Positions 51,501 through 60,003 of a stretch of DNA of 64,000 nt are shown piece by piece. The stretch is from JANWXR01 sp964608265. Its GTDB lineage: Bacteria > Chloroflexota > Anaerolineae > Anaerolineales > UBA6663. The stretch is taken from assembly GCA_964608265.1 (NCBI GenBank), contig CAZSNP010000010.1, positions 26,043-90,042 on the forward strand, read 5' to 3'. Below the pieces are notes generated by a model. That model did no database searches. It worked only from the letters and a program-made list of their open reading frames with translations, and had not been told where the DNA came from. Made by a program: the position numbers and the translations under genes. The stretch's first letter is position 1. The number at the start of each line of letters is the position of its first letter.

Positions 51501-52748
51501 ATGACTCGACCCAAACTTGCCGGGAGCAACGCCGCCCTCGTCAAAGCCCACAACCTGCGGGCAGTATTGCTGCACCTGCTGCACAGCGGCCAGGTTTCGC
51601 GCGTGCAACTCGCCGAACAGACCGCCCTCTCGAACGCTGCCATCACCAACCTCGTGGCCGAACTATTGGAGCAGGGCATCATCCTCGAGGAAGGCGCGGA
51701 AGACCAGGCCAACGGCCAACGCCAGGTGGGCCGCCCGCGCACCGCGCTCCGCCTCGCGCCGGAGGCCCGTTTCGCCATCGGCGTCCACATCGGCATCGGC
51801 ACCCTGCGCGTCGCGGTCACCAACCTGCATGCCGAAATCACTCACAACCACATCGCCGATTACGACGTGCGCGCGCCGGCGACCGACATCCTCGAGCAGG
51901 CAGCGCAGTTGGTGGAACGCACCCTGCGCGACAGCGGCGTCAAGCGCAGCCGGCTGTGCGGGGTGGGCATCGGGGCGTCGGGCCACGTCAACCCGACCAG
52001 CGGCATCAACACCTGGGCGCCCGCCCTCGGCTGGCGCGACGTGCCGGTGCGCGATTGGATGCGGGCGCGCCTGCGCCTGCCCATCACGGTAGACAACAAC
52101 GTGCGCGCCATGGCGCTGGGTGAGGCTCTGTTTGGAGTCGGACGCGGCGTGAACCTGCTGGCCTTCGTCTACGGCCGCATCGGCGTGGGCGCGGGCTTTG
52201 TCTTCAATGGCCAGCTTTTTCGCGGCAGTGGCGCGGGCGCGGGCGAGATCGGCCACACCATCATGATCCCGGACGGCGGCGAGCTGTGCGGCTGCGGCAA
52301 ACACGGCTGTCTGGAGACCCTGGTCTCCGAGCCGGTCTTCATCCGCCAGGCCGAGGCGCTGGCGGCCCGCGCGCCCAAAGGCGTGCTGGCGAAACATCTG
52401 CGCCAACGCGATGAGGCCAAACCCATCGAGCACATCTTTGCCGCGGCGCGCGCCGGCGACCAGCCGACCCGCGACATGATTGCGGGCCGCGCCCGTTACC
52501 TCGGCATCGCGCTGGCGAACGTCGTCAACGCCCTCAACCCGGAGCTGATTCTGCTCGGCGGCATGTTCGCGCAGGGTGCCGATTTGATTCTCCCAGTGGC
52601 CGAGGCCACCATGCGCCAAACCGCTTTCGCCGGGCTGGGCGAGCGCGTGCGCGTGCAGCCCACCGATTACGGCTGGCGGGCGGGCGTCATCGGCGCGGCG
52701 GCGCTGGCGCTCGACACCTTCCTGTATCGACAGGCGGAACTCAACTGA
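51501..52748 (+). CDS. ROK-family transcriptional regulator (NagC/Mlc/XylR-like)
   Basis: The 415-residue protein has an N-terminal winged helix (residues about 15-70: NLRAVLLHLLHSGQVSRVQLAEQTALSNAAITNLVAELLE). An ASKHA sugar-binding domain follows: VGIGASGHVNPTSG, VDNNVRAMALGE, GRIGVGAGFVFNG, the ROK signature with EIGHTIMIPDGG, and the zinc site CGCGKHGCLE. It probably senses a sugar or sugar derivative in the cytoplasm and represses the cluster downstream. An AT-rich palindrome of the NagC/Mlc type lies 54 bases before its ATG. Its stop overlaps the isomerase-like start (TGATG). Confidence 0.92.
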   Translation: MTRPKLAGSNAALVKAHNLRAVLLHLLHSGQVSRVQLAEQTALSNAAITNLVAELLEQGIILEEGAEDQANGQRQVGRPRTALRLAPEARFAIGVHIGIGTLRVAVTNLHAEITHNHIADYDVRAPATDILEQAAQLVERTLRDSGVKRSRLCGVGIGASGHVNPTSGINTWAPALGWRDVPVRDWMRARLRLPITVDNNVRAMALGEALFGVGRGVNLLAFVYGRIGVGAGFVFNGQLFRGSGAGAGEIGHTIMIPDGGELCGCGKHGCLETLVSEPVFIRQAEALAARAPKGVLAKHLRQRDEAKPIEHIFAAARAGDQPTRDMIAGRARYLGIALANVVNALNPELILLGGMFAQGADLILPVAEATMRQTAFAGLGERVRVQPTDYGWRAGVIGAAALALDTFLYRQAELN

Positions 52749-54082
52749 TGGACACATTGCGCCTCGGCTTTGTGGCGCTGGCCCGGCCCACCTTCGATGT
52801 GCCGCTGGCGACCGCGACGATGAAAATGGCGCGCGCGGCGCTGACCGAGGCCGGGCTGACTCTGGTCGGGCCGGAAGCGCTGATCAGCGACCTGCCCGCC
52901 GCCGAGGCCGCCGCGCGCGAGCTGGCCGAAGAGCCGCTCGATTTGCTCGTCATCTTCCAGGCCACGTTTGCAGACAGCACGCCGGCGCTGGCGCTGGCCG
53001 AAGCGAGCCGGGCGCCGGTCCTGCTCTGGGCGGTGCCGGAGGCGCGCACCGGCGGGCGGCTGCGCCTGAACTCATTGTGCGGCATCAACCTGGCCGGCCA
53101 CGCCCTCACCCTGCGCGGTTTGTGCTACGAGCACCTCTACGCCGCGCCCGACTCCGCCGAGGCCGTGGCGCAGGTGACGGTGCTGGCGCGGGCGGGCCGG
53201 GTGCAGCGGCTGTTGCGCGGCGCGCGCCTAGGCGTGGTGGGCGAGCATCCCCCCGGTTTCGATAGCTGCCACCTCGATGCGCCGCTGCTGCGCGCCCGCT
53301 TCGGGCTGGAGGCCGTGCCCGTGGACCTGCACGGCGTCTTCGTCCGCGCGCGCTCCGCCGCCACGCAAACGGCCACCGTGCGCGCCCGCCTCGACGCGCG
53401 CCTGAGCAACCTGGCCGAGTTGGAGCAGAAGCCGCTCAACGGCACGCTCGGCGTGTACACCGCGCTGCGCAGCCTGAGCGACGAGCAGAACCTCAGCGGG
53501 CTGGCCGTGCGCTGCTGGCCCGAGTTCTTCACCGAGTTGGGCTGCGCGGCCTGCGGTGCGATGTCCATGTTGAGCGACGAGCAGTTGCCGTGCAGTTGCG
53601 AAGCCGACGTGAACGGCACGGTCACGCAAATGATCCTGCAGGGCCTGAGCGACCAGCCGGCCTTCGGCGCGGACCTGGTGGAGGTGAGCGAAGCGACGAA
53701 CAGCGCCGTGGTCTGGCACTGCGGCCTGGCCCCGGCCAGCATGGCCGACCCGGCCGTCGCGCTGCGCGGCGGCCTGCACTCCAACCGCAAGCTGCCGCTG
53801 GTGATGGAGTTCCCGCTCAAGCCGGGCGCAGTGACCCTCGCGCGCCTGAGCCGCGCCGCCGGCGAACTGCGGCTGGTGGTGGGGCGGGGCGAGATGCTGG
53901 CCGCGCCGCCGAGCTTCTCCGGCACCTCCGGCGTGCTGCGCTTCGAGCGGCCCGCCCGCGCGACGCTCGACACGATTCTCGGCGAAGGCCTGGAGCATCA
54001 TCTCTCCCTGACCTACGGCGATTTCGTCGCGGAGCTATTGGCGTTTGCGCGCTTCACGGGCCTGCCGGTGCTACGGCTCTGA
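52748..54082 (+). CDS. L-fucose/L-arabinose isomerase-like protein, candidate sulfoquinovose isomerase
   Basis: The 444-residue protein has the fucose-isomerase-like fold. The C-terminal domain reads AVRCWPEFFTELGCAACGAMSML, CSCEADVNGTVTQMIL, VWHCGLAPASMA and, at the end, LEHHLSLTYGDFVAELLAFARFTGL. These give the Glu, Asp and His positions used by the family to bind the metal and open-chain sugar. It would interconvert an aldose and a ketose in the cytoplasm. No sugar kinase or class II aldolase follows, unlike fucose or rhamnose operons. The downstream transaldolase, aldehyde dehydrogenase and SuyAB-like genes suggest sulfoquinovose to sulfofructose. Other aldoses remain possible. Confidence 0.82.
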   Translation: MDTLRLGFVALARPTFDVPLATATMKMARAALTEAGLTLVGPEALISDLPAAEAAARELAEEPLDLLVIFQATFADSTPALALAEASRAPVLLWAVPEARTGGRLRLNSLCGINLAGHALTLRGLCYEHLYAAPDSAEAVAQVTVLARAGRVQRLLRGARLGVVGEHPPGFDSCHLDAPLLRARFGLEAVPVDLHGVFVRARSAATQTATVRARLDARLSNLAELEQKPLNGTLGVYTALRSLSDEQNLSGLAVRCWPEFFTELGCAACGAMSMLSDEQLPCSCEADVNGTVTQMILQGLSDQPAFGADLVEVSEATNSAVVWHCGLAPASMADPAVALRGGLHSNRKLPLVMEFPLKPGAVTLARLSRAAGELRLVVGRGEMLAAPPSFSGTSGVLRFERPARATLDTILGEGLEHHLSLTYGDFVAELLAFARFTGLPVLRL

Positions 54083-54184
54083 CCGCGCGAGAAAGGAGGT
54101 GTGACCCCGCCGACCATCTACCCTGTGAATCGTTACCCGTTACCGGCCGTCCTATCCATTTCACTTTGATGGAGGAGACTCACA

Positions 54185-55627
54185 ATGAAAGCTCAGAAGC
54201 GATTGTCGAAGCTGTCGCGCCGCCAGGCTCTCAAGTGGGGCGCGTTCAGCACGGGCGCGCTGCTGGCGGCCTGCGCCCCCGCCGCGACCCAGGCGCCCAC
54301 TCAGCCGCCCGCGCCGCCGGCCACCACTGCGCCGCAGGCCACCGCCGCTCCCACGCAACCGCCGGAGCCGACCGCCGTCCCGGCCAAGGAACCCGTCACC
54401 GTTGACTTCCTGGCCTGGGGCGACAACGCCGACCTGCCGGCCTGGGATAAGCTGGTGGCGGCGTACAAGGAAGCGGCCCCGCACGCCACCATCAACGTCA
54501 CCGCGGTGGCCGAGCCGAACGCCAACTTCTATCCCAAGCTGCAAACGGCCATCGCCGGCGGCGCGCCGCCGCACGTGGCCTCGTTCCAGGGCTGGGAGTG
54601 GCAGACCTACGCCGACCAGGAGGTGCTGGCCGCCATTGACGACTTCGTGGCCGCCAATCCGTACTTCGCCGATGTGTATCCCGCGGGCGTGGCCAGCATC
54701 GAAGGCACCACCGTCCGTAACGGCAAGCGTTACCTCATCCCGCTGCAACGGGCGGCGATGATCATGTTCTACGCCAAGAAGCCGTTCGACGACGCGGGCA
54801 TGTCCTACCCGACCGACGATTGGACCTTCGAGGAATTCCTCGAGATGGCGAAAGCGCTGACTGACACCAGCGGCGAGGCGAAGAAGTTCGGCATTCAGGC
54901 CAACGGCGGCTGGTTCCGCGATATCGGCTGGATCCGCGGCACGGGCAAGCAGGAGTTCGACCAGCTGTACGACCCGCGCAAGGCCATGTTCAATCAGCCG
55001 GAGATCGTGGACATCGTCCAGAAAATCGCCTCCGACTGGTACTACGTGGACAAGATCGCGCCGACGCCGGCCGACCTCTCCGGCGGCGCGAACACCATCC
55101 AGACCGGCAACAGCGCCATGAAGTACGAAGGCCCGTGGTGGTTCCCCACCATGAACAGCCCGGAGCTGCGCGCCGACAAAAAGAACGTGCCGTTCGATGT
55201 GGTGCTGATGCCCAAGATGGCCGACGCCGGCCGCCCGCATCGCGGCTGGACGGAGGGCGTGGCCCTGCTGCAAACCGACCAGGTCGAGGCGGCCTGGGAG
55301 TTCGCCAGCTTCATGGCCGGCGAAGAAGGCGCCAAGATCTACTCCGAGACCACGGGCCGCATGCCGAACACCACGGCGCTGATCGAGAACTTCTGGCTGC
55401 CCACGGTCGAGGAGCGCTTCGAGGTCAAGAACGGCAGGGCCTTTGTCGAGGCCTTCAACCGCTCCGAGGTGGACGTGGTTGGCAAGGTGCCGCGCTCGAA
55501 GATCTGGAGCGAGGTCGTCAAGCCCGTCGGCTGGGACCCGCTCGTCGGCGGCACGGCCAAGGCTGCCGATGTGATGGCTGCCGTGGACGCGGGCGTGCAG
55601 AAGCTGCTCGACGAGGCCTACAGCTAG
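54185..55627 (+). CDS. Sugar ABC transporter substrate-binding lipoprotein (CUT1)
   Basis: The 480-residue protein has a Tat-like signal (SRRQALKWGAF) joined to a lipobox (LLAAC, Cys about 31). A Pro/Thr/Ala linker (about 32-68) and a cluster B/D extracellular solute-binding domain follow: TVDFLAWGDNADLPAWDKLVAAY, NANFYPKLQTAIAGGAPPHV, PLQRAAMIMFYAKKPFDDAG, SAMKYEGPWWFP and GWTEGVALLQTDQ. It captures a sugar or glycoside outside the membrane for the two permeases downstream. GGAGGA precedes the ATG. Aromatic residues line the expected ligand cleft, but specificity cannot be read. In this cluster sulfoquinovose or its glycerol glycoside is the leading guess. Confidence 0.9.
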   Translation: MKAQKRLSKLSRRQALKWGAFSTGALLAACAPAATQAPTQPPAPPATTAPQATAAPTQPPEPTAVPAKEPVTVDFLAWGDNADLPAWDKLVAAYKEAAPHATINVTAVAEPNANFYPKLQTAIAGGAPPHVASFQGWEWQTYADQEVLAAIDDFVAANPYFADVYPAGVASIEGTTVRNGKRYLIPLQRAAMIMFYAKKPFDDAGMSYPTDDWTFEEFLEMAKALTDTSGEAKKFGIQANGGWFRDIGWIRGTGKQEFDQLYDPRKAMFNQPEIVDIVQKIASDWYYVDKIAPTPADLSGGANTIQTGNSAMKYEGPWWFPTMNSPELRADKKNVPFDVVLMPKMADAGRPHRGWTEGVALLQTDQVEAAWEFASFMAGEEGAKIYSETTGRMPNTTALIENFWLPTVEERFEVKNGRAFVEAFNRSEVDVVGKVPRSKIWSEVVKPVGWDPLVGGTAKAADVMAAVDAGVQKLLDEAYS

Positions 55628-55642
55628 AACGACCGCAAGTGC

Positions 55643-55713
55643 GACCGCAGACAGCTGTCGGCGGTCTGCCGCCTGTTTGGGCGGAGGCGTAGTCTTCGGG
55701 CTGCGCCTCCGCC
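55643..55713 (+). repeat. Two stem-loops between binding protein and first permease
   Basis: The first, 55643-55666, is a near-perfect palindrome GACCGCAGACAG/CTGTCGGCGGTC. The second pairs GGCGGAGGCG (55680-55689) exactly with CGCCTCCGCC (55704-55713). Hairpins here are common in importer operons, where they raise binding-protein mRNA over permease mRNA. The first one uses the same GACCGC/GACGGC words as the repeats further downstream. Confidence 0.75.
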
Positions 55714-55727
55714 ACTCGGAGGACGAC

Positions 55728-56639
55728 ATGGCCGCTCTCAACCCGCCGCGCTTCAAACGCCCCAACCCTCATCGCCTGCGCGAGTGGGGGGAAGGCTACT
55801 TCTTCGCCGCGCCCTTCATCATCGGGTTCTTTGTCTTTACCGCTTACCCGATGCTGTACGCCGTCTGGCTGTCATTCCAGCGCTGGAACCTGATCTCGCC
55901 GCCGCGCTTCATCGGGCTGGAGAATTACTTCGAACTCTTCAACGACCCGACCGCCCGCCTGGCCTTATGGAACAGTTTTTATTACACGGTCTGGGCCGTG
56001 CCGTTCCAACTCATCATCGCCTTCATCCTGGCGCTGGCGCTGACTCAGCCGCTCCGCTTCCGCGACTTTTACCGCGCCGGCTTCTATCTGCCGATCATCG
56101 TGCCGCTGGTCGCCAGCGCCGTGGTCTGGCAGCGCGTCTTTCACCCGGACGTGGGCATCTTCAACGAAATCCTGGGCTGGGTCGGCATCCCGCCGCAGCG
56201 CTGGCTGTTCGACGTGGACCTGGCCAAGCCCGCCTTCATCATCATGTCGTTCTGGATGATCGGGCGGCAGATGGTGATCTTCATCGCCGGGCTGGGCAAC
56301 ATCCCGCAATCGCTGATGGAGGCCGCCAGCCTCGACGGGGCCGGGCCGATCCGCCAGCTCTTCAGCATCACCCTCCCGATGATGACGCCGCTGATCTTCT
56401 ACAACATGGTCATCGCCGTCATCAACTCCTTCCAGACTTTCATCCCGGCGCTGATCATGACCGACGGCGGCCCGGAGAACTCGACCCTGTTCGCGGTGCT
56501 CAACATTTACCGTGAAGGCTTCCAGTTCTTCAACATGGGTTATGCCTCGGCCCTGGCGTGGGAGTTGTTCATCATCGTCGTCGGCTTCACCATCGCGCAG
56601 TTCTACGGCTCGCAGCGGTGGGTGTTCTACGAGGATTAG
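55728..56639 (+). CDS. Sugar ABC transporter permease (MalF/UgpA-like)
   Basis: The 303-residue protein has six membrane helices: an N-terminal YFFAAPFIIGFFVFTAYPML helix and the cytoplasmic coupling loop IPQSLMEAASLDGAGPIRQLFSITLP, with the EAAxxDGA signature. It forms half of the membrane channel with the next gene product. The ATG at 55728 is chosen over an upstream one because CGGAGG lies before it and the basic leader RFKRPNPHRLRE precedes the first helix. No ATPase gene is nearby. The ATPase could come from the UgpC-type gene at 29762-30862. Confidence 0.93.
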   Translation: MAALNPPRFKRPNPHRLREWGEGYFFAAPFIIGFFVFTAYPMLYAVWLSFQRWNLISPPRFIGLENYFELFNDPTARLALWNSFYYTVWAVPFQLIIAFILALALTQPLRFRDFYRAGFYLPIIVPLVASAVVWQRVFHPDVGIFNEILGWVGIPPQRWLFDVDLAKPAFIIMSFWMIGRQMVIFIAGLGNIPQSLMEAASLDGAGPIRQLFSITLPMMTPLIFYNMVIAVINSFQTFIPALIMTDGGPENSTLFAVLNIYREGFQFFNMGYASALAWELFIIVVGFTIAQFYGSQRWVFYED

Positions 56640-56648
56640 GAGAGTCTC

Positions 56649-57677
56649 ATGGCTATCAGTGAATCGCTCCAAACTCCCGCTGCCTCTGCCGACGTGGCCT
56701 CGGTCCGCCCGAAGCGCCCCAACTACGCCCGGGTCGTCGGGCTGGCGGGGATGCAGATCGTCATGACGGCAGTGCTGATTTCGTTCCTCCTGCCGACGCT
56801 GTGGATGATCTCATCCTCGCTCAAGGCTTCTACCGAAGTGTTCGCGGATCCCATCGTGTGGATCCCGGCCTCGCCGCAATGGAACAACTACGCCAGGATT
56901 TTCGAGCTGTTGCCGTTCCTGCAATTCGTGTGGAACACGCTCATCATGGTCGGCCTGGCGGTGCTGGGCACGGTGCTCTCGTCGGCGGCGGTGGCTTACA
57001 GCTTCGCGCGGCTGCGCTGGCCGGGCCGCAACTTCTTCTTCGCGCTGATGATCGCCACCATGATGCTGCCGGAGATCATCACCCTGATTCCGCGCTTCAT
57101 CATGTTCCGCACCTTCGATCAGGCCTCGCGCCCGATAGACAAACAACTTGGGCTGCCCCTTATCGTTCACCTGAGCGATATCGCCCCGATCGTGGCAAAG
57201 GACAGTCCCAACGACATTCAGTTGGCGGTTTTCAGCCTGCGCTGGCTGGACTCATTCGCGCCGCTCACCGTCCCGTTCTGGTTCGCCACCACCACGCTGT
57301 ACGTCTTCCTGATGTATCAGTTCTTCCGGGGGATACCCATCGAGCTTGAAGAAGCGGCGCTGATTGACGGCGCCAACCGCTTCCAGATTCTGACTCAGGT
57401 GCTGATGCCGCTCTCCAAGCCGGTGCTGGCGACGGTGGCGGTCTTCTCGCTCATCCAGCATTACAACGAATTCCTCACGCCGCTGATCTACCTGAACAAA
57501 ATTGACAACTGGGTGCTGGCGCTCGGCATCCGCGCGCTGAACGACTCGAACGTCGCCAACTGGGAGCTGGTGTTCGCCGGCAGCACCCTTATGCTCATCC
57601 CGGTGCTCGTCCTGTTTATCGTCGCGCAACGCTACTTCGTGCAGGGCATCGCGCTCACAGGATTTGGTGGCAGATAA
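56649..57677 (+). CDS. Sugar ABC transporter permease (MalG/UgpE-like)
   Basis: The 342-residue protein has six membrane helices. LPTLWMISSSLKASTEVF lies near the first helix and loop, and the EAA coupling loop is GIPIELEEAALIDGANRFQILTQVLMP. It is longer than typical MalG-type subunits (about 280) because of an insertion around residues 155-205 between helices (RPIDKQLGLPLIVHLSDIAP...). It starts nine bases after the first permease, and no hairpin lies between the two, as expected for subunits made in equal amounts. Confidence 0.92.
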   Translation: MAISESLQTPAASADVASVRPKRPNYARVVGLAGMQIVMTAVLISFLLPTLWMISSSLKASTEVFADPIVWIPASPQWNNYARIFELLPFLQFVWNTLIMVGLAVLGTVLSSAAVAYSFARLRWPGRNFFFALMIATMMLPEIITLIPRFIMFRTFDQASRPIDKQLGLPLIVHLSDIAPIVAKDSPNDIQLAVFSLRWLDSFAPLTVPFWFATTTLYVFLMYQFFRGIPIELEEAALIDGANRFQILTQVLMPLSKPVLATVAVFSLIQHYNEFLTPLIYLNKIDNWVLALGIRALNDSNVANWELVFAGSTLMLIPVLVLFIVAQRYFVQGIALTGFGGR

Positions 57678-57678
57678 C

Positions 57679-57750
57679 GACCGCAGACGGCGGACGGCAG
57701 ACCGCGGCGCTCCACGGCGGTCGGCGGTCTGCGGTCGGCGGTCCGTCGTC
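57679..57750 (+). repeat. GC-rich inverted repeat between permease and transaldolase genes
   Basis: The left arm, built from GACCGCAGACGGCGGACGGC (57679-57698) and AGACCGC, is complementary to the right arm GGCGGTCTGCGGTCGGCGG and GTCCGTCGTC (57718-57750). It forms a long imperfect hairpin with no T-run. It is one of a family found between modules of this cluster. Confidence 0.82.
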
Positions 57751-57769
57751 GCAGCAAAGGAGATGACAC

Positions 57770-58432
57770 ATGAAGTTCTTCCTCGACAGCGCCCAGGTGG
57801 ATGAGATCGCCTACGCGCTCGACGTCTGGGACATTGACGGCGTGACCACCAACCCGCGCCACGTGCAGGCCTCCGGCAAGCCGTTCGTGCAGGTGGTCAA
57901 AGAGATTGGCAAACTGGTGGCGGGCACGGACAAGACCGTTTCCGTCGAGGTCAACCCACACTTCAACACGCTCGAGCAGTTCCTGCCCGAGGCGCGCAAG
58001 CTGGCGGCCCTCAGTCCCAACTTCGTCATCAAGCTGCATTGCGTCGAGCCGACCTTCAAAGCTATCCCGATCCTGGCGAAGGAAGGCATCCGCGTCAACG
58101 TCACGCTCGTCTTCAGCGCGGTGCAGGCGCTGGCCGCCATGCGCGCCGGCGCGTTCTACGTCTCGCCCTTCATCGGCTGGAAGGAGGCCAACGGCGAGGC
58201 GACGCGCGAGTTGATCAGCGATATCGTGGACATCCGCGATAACTTCGGCTACGAGACCGAGGTGCTGGTGGCCGCCGTTCGCAACGGCCGGCAGATCGCC
58301 GACGCCGCCGTGGCCGGGGCCGACATCGTCACCGCCGGCCATGCCGTGTACAAAGACGCTTTCGATCACCCTTACACCCGCGACGGGCTGGCCAAATTCC
58401 AGGGGTTCTGGGACAAGTCGAAATACGAATGA
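57770..58432 (+). CDS. FSA-type transaldolase family protein, candidate sulfofructose transaldolase
   Basis: The 220-residue TIM barrel of the fructose-6-phosphate aldolase/TalC group starts MKFFLDSAQVDEI (Asp6). The Schiff-base lysine is Lys88 in NFVIKLHCVEPTFKA, and the family TTNP motif is at 26-29. After TTNP the usual small or hydrophobic residues are replaced by Arg30-His31, and a His follows Lys-Leu (KLH) where relatives have KIP/KVP. These changes could fit a sulfonate or other acidic group. It would move the C1-C3 unit of a ketose to glyceraldehyde 3-phosphate, releasing 3-sulfolactaldehyde if the substrate is sulfofructose. AAAGGAG precedes the ATG. Confidence 0.85.
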   Translation: MKFFLDSAQVDEIAYALDVWDIDGVTTNPRHVQASGKPFVQVVKEIGKLVAGTDKTVSVEVNPHFNTLEQFLPEARKLAALSPNFVIKLHCVEPTFKAIPILAKEGIRVNVTLVFSAVQALAAMRAGAFYVSPFIGWKEANGEATRELISDIVDIRDNFGYETEVLVAAVRNGRQIADAAVAGADIVTAGHAVYKDAFDHPYTRDGLAKFQGFWDKSKYE

Positions 58433-58433
58433 G

Positions 58434-58465
58434 GACCGCCGACGACGGACCGCTGACCGCGGTCG
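58434..58465 (+). repeat. Short member of the GC-rich inverted repeat family
   Basis: GACCGCCGACGACGGACCGC followed by TGACCGCGGTCG, built from the same GACCGC/GACGGAC words. CGACCGCGGTCG-type pairing at the end gives a small stem. It lies between the transaldolase and aldehyde dehydrogenase genes. Confidence 0.65.
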
Positions 58466-58482
58466 TATCACAGGAGCACTCA

Positions 58483-59910
58483 ATGTCAGAAGCCAGGAAG
58501 TTTCTCATCGGCGGGGAGTGGCGCAGCAGCGCGAAAACCTTCCCCGTCAAATTCTGGTTCACCGGCGAGACGGTGGCCGAGGTCTTTATCCCCACCGACG
58601 CCGACCTGAACGACGCGGTGCAGGCCGCGCAGCGCGGCTTCCAGGTCATGCGCAAACTGCCATCGCACGAACGCTCAGCCATCCTGCGCCGGCTGCACGC
58701 GCAGATGGAGGCGCGCAACGAGGAGTTGGTGGAGGCGCTATGCCTGGAGGGCGGCAAGACCAGGAAGGCCGCGCGCGGCGAAGCGGCCCGCGCCCGCCAG
58801 ACCGTCTTCGTCGCCTCGGAAGAGGCGCGGCGCATCGGCGGCGAGGTCGTTCCGATTGATTGGACGAAGGACGGCGAGAACCGGCTGGGCATCGTCCGGC
58901 GCTTCCCGCTCGGCGTCATCCTGTGCATCGCGCCGTTCAACTATCCGCTCAACCTGGCCTGCCACAAGATCGCGCCGGCCCTGGCCGCCGGCAACGCCGT
59001 CATCCTGAAGCCGGCCACAGCCACGCCGCTTTCGGCGTTGCTGCTGGGCGAGATGCTGCTGGAGGCCGGCGCGCCGCCGGAGGCCGTCAGCGTGGTGACC
59101 TGCTCCGGCTCGCAGGCCGAAGCCCTGGTGCGCGACGAGCGCATCGCCATGTTCTCCTTCACGGGCAGCAGCGAAGTGGGCTGGCACCTCAAGGCCGTGT
59201 GCGGGCGCAAACGCGCCGCGCTGGAGCTGGGCGGCAATGCGGCGGTGCTCGTCCACGAGGACGCTCAACTCGACTACGCCGCCAAACGCATCGCCTTCGG
59301 CGGCTTCACCAACGCCGGGCAGAATTGCATCTCCGTGCAGCGCGTGCTCATCCATCGGCCCGTCTACAACGAGATGACTGAAACGCTGCTCGACGAGATC
59401 AAGGCGCTCAAGGTCGGCGACCCGCGACTGGAAGATACCGACGTCGGCCCGATGATCACCGAGAACGCGGCCAGGACCGCCGAGGCGTGGATCGCCGAGG
59501 CGAAGGCGCAGGGCGCGCTGACGCTGCTCGACGGCCCGCGCCAGGGCGCGCTGCTGACGCCCACCGTGCTCACCGACGTCAGAACCGAGATGAAGGTCAG
59601 TTGCCAGGAGGTCTTCGCCCCGGTGCTGACCGTGGGCGCCTACGACACCTTCGACGAGGCCATCCACCTCGCCAACGCCACCGATTACGGCCTGCAGGGC
59701 GGCGTGTTCACCAGCGACATGGGCCGCATCATGCGCGCCTTCGAGGAGATCGAGGTCGGCGGGTTGCAGGTGAACGATGTCTCCACCTTCCGCGTGGATC
59801 ATATGCCCTACGGCGGGGTGAAGTCCTCCGGCATCGGGCGCGAGGGCGTGAAGTACGCCATCGAGGAGATGACCGAGCCGAAGCTGATGGTGATGAATTT
59901 TGTTCGCTGA
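58483..59910 (+). CDS. NAD(P)-dependent aldehyde dehydrogenase, candidate 3-sulfolactaldehyde dehydrogenase
   Basis: The 475-residue aldehyde dehydrogenase has Asn153 in PFNYPLN, the cofactor Lys in VILKPATATP, TGSSEVGWHL, general base Glu248 in ALELGGN, nucleophile Cys282 in NAGQNCISVQR, and the C-terminal YGGVKSSGIGREGVKYA. It belongs with the lactaldehyde/succinate-semialdehyde/GapN branch. It would oxidise the three-carbon aldehyde released by the transaldolase, which would be sulfolactaldehyde to sulfolactate if the pathway is sulfoglycolytic. The frame opens upstream within the intergenic repeat. The ATG at 58483 is chosen because of CAGGAG before it and the normal fold start. Confidence 0.9.
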   Translation: MSEARKFLIGGEWRSSAKTFPVKFWFTGETVAEVFIPTDADLNDAVQAAQRGFQVMRKLPSHERSAILRRLHAQMEARNEELVEALCLEGGKTRKAARGEAARARQTVFVASEEARRIGGEVVPIDWTKDGENRLGIVRRFPLGVILCIAPFNYPLNLACHKIAPALAAGNAVILKPATATPLSALLLGEMLLEAGAPPEAVSVVTCSGSQAEALVRDERIAMFSFTGSSEVGWHLKAVCGRKRAALELGGNAAVLVHEDAQLDYAAKRIAFGGFTNAGQNCISVQRVLIHRPVYNEMTETLLDEIKALKVGDPRLEDTDVGPMITENAARTAEAWIAEAKAQGALTLLDGPRQGALLTPTVLTDVRTEMKVSCQEVFAPVLTVGAYDTFDEAIHLANATDYGLQGGVFTSDMGRIMRAFEEIEVGGLQVNDVSTFRVDHMPYGGVKSSGIGREGVKYAIEEMTEPKLMVMNFVR

Positions 59911-59984
59911 GACCGCCGATCGCAGACGGCAGACCGCCGACCGCCGTGCGTTACCCGCGGTCGGCCGTCTGCGGTCCACGGTCA
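59911..59984 (+). repeat. GC-rich inverted repeat between aldehyde dehydrogenase and SuyA-like genes
   Basis: The left arm, GACCGCCGATCGCAGACGGC (59911-59930) plus AGACCGCCGACCGCCG, is complementary to the right arm CGCGGTCGGCCGTCTGCGGTC (start 59957) and CACGGTC. The loop contains TGCGTTACC. It ends 19 bases before the SuyA-like ATG. Confidence 0.82.
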
Positions 59985-60003
59985 TCTCAACTCAAGGAGC
60001 CTT

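Noticed and set aside
54161..55765. 534-codon open frame on the - strand over the binding-protein gene
   Set aside because: It is low-complexity Gly/Arg/Val sequence mirroring a GC-rich gene. The + strand encodes a clear sugar-binding lipoprotein.
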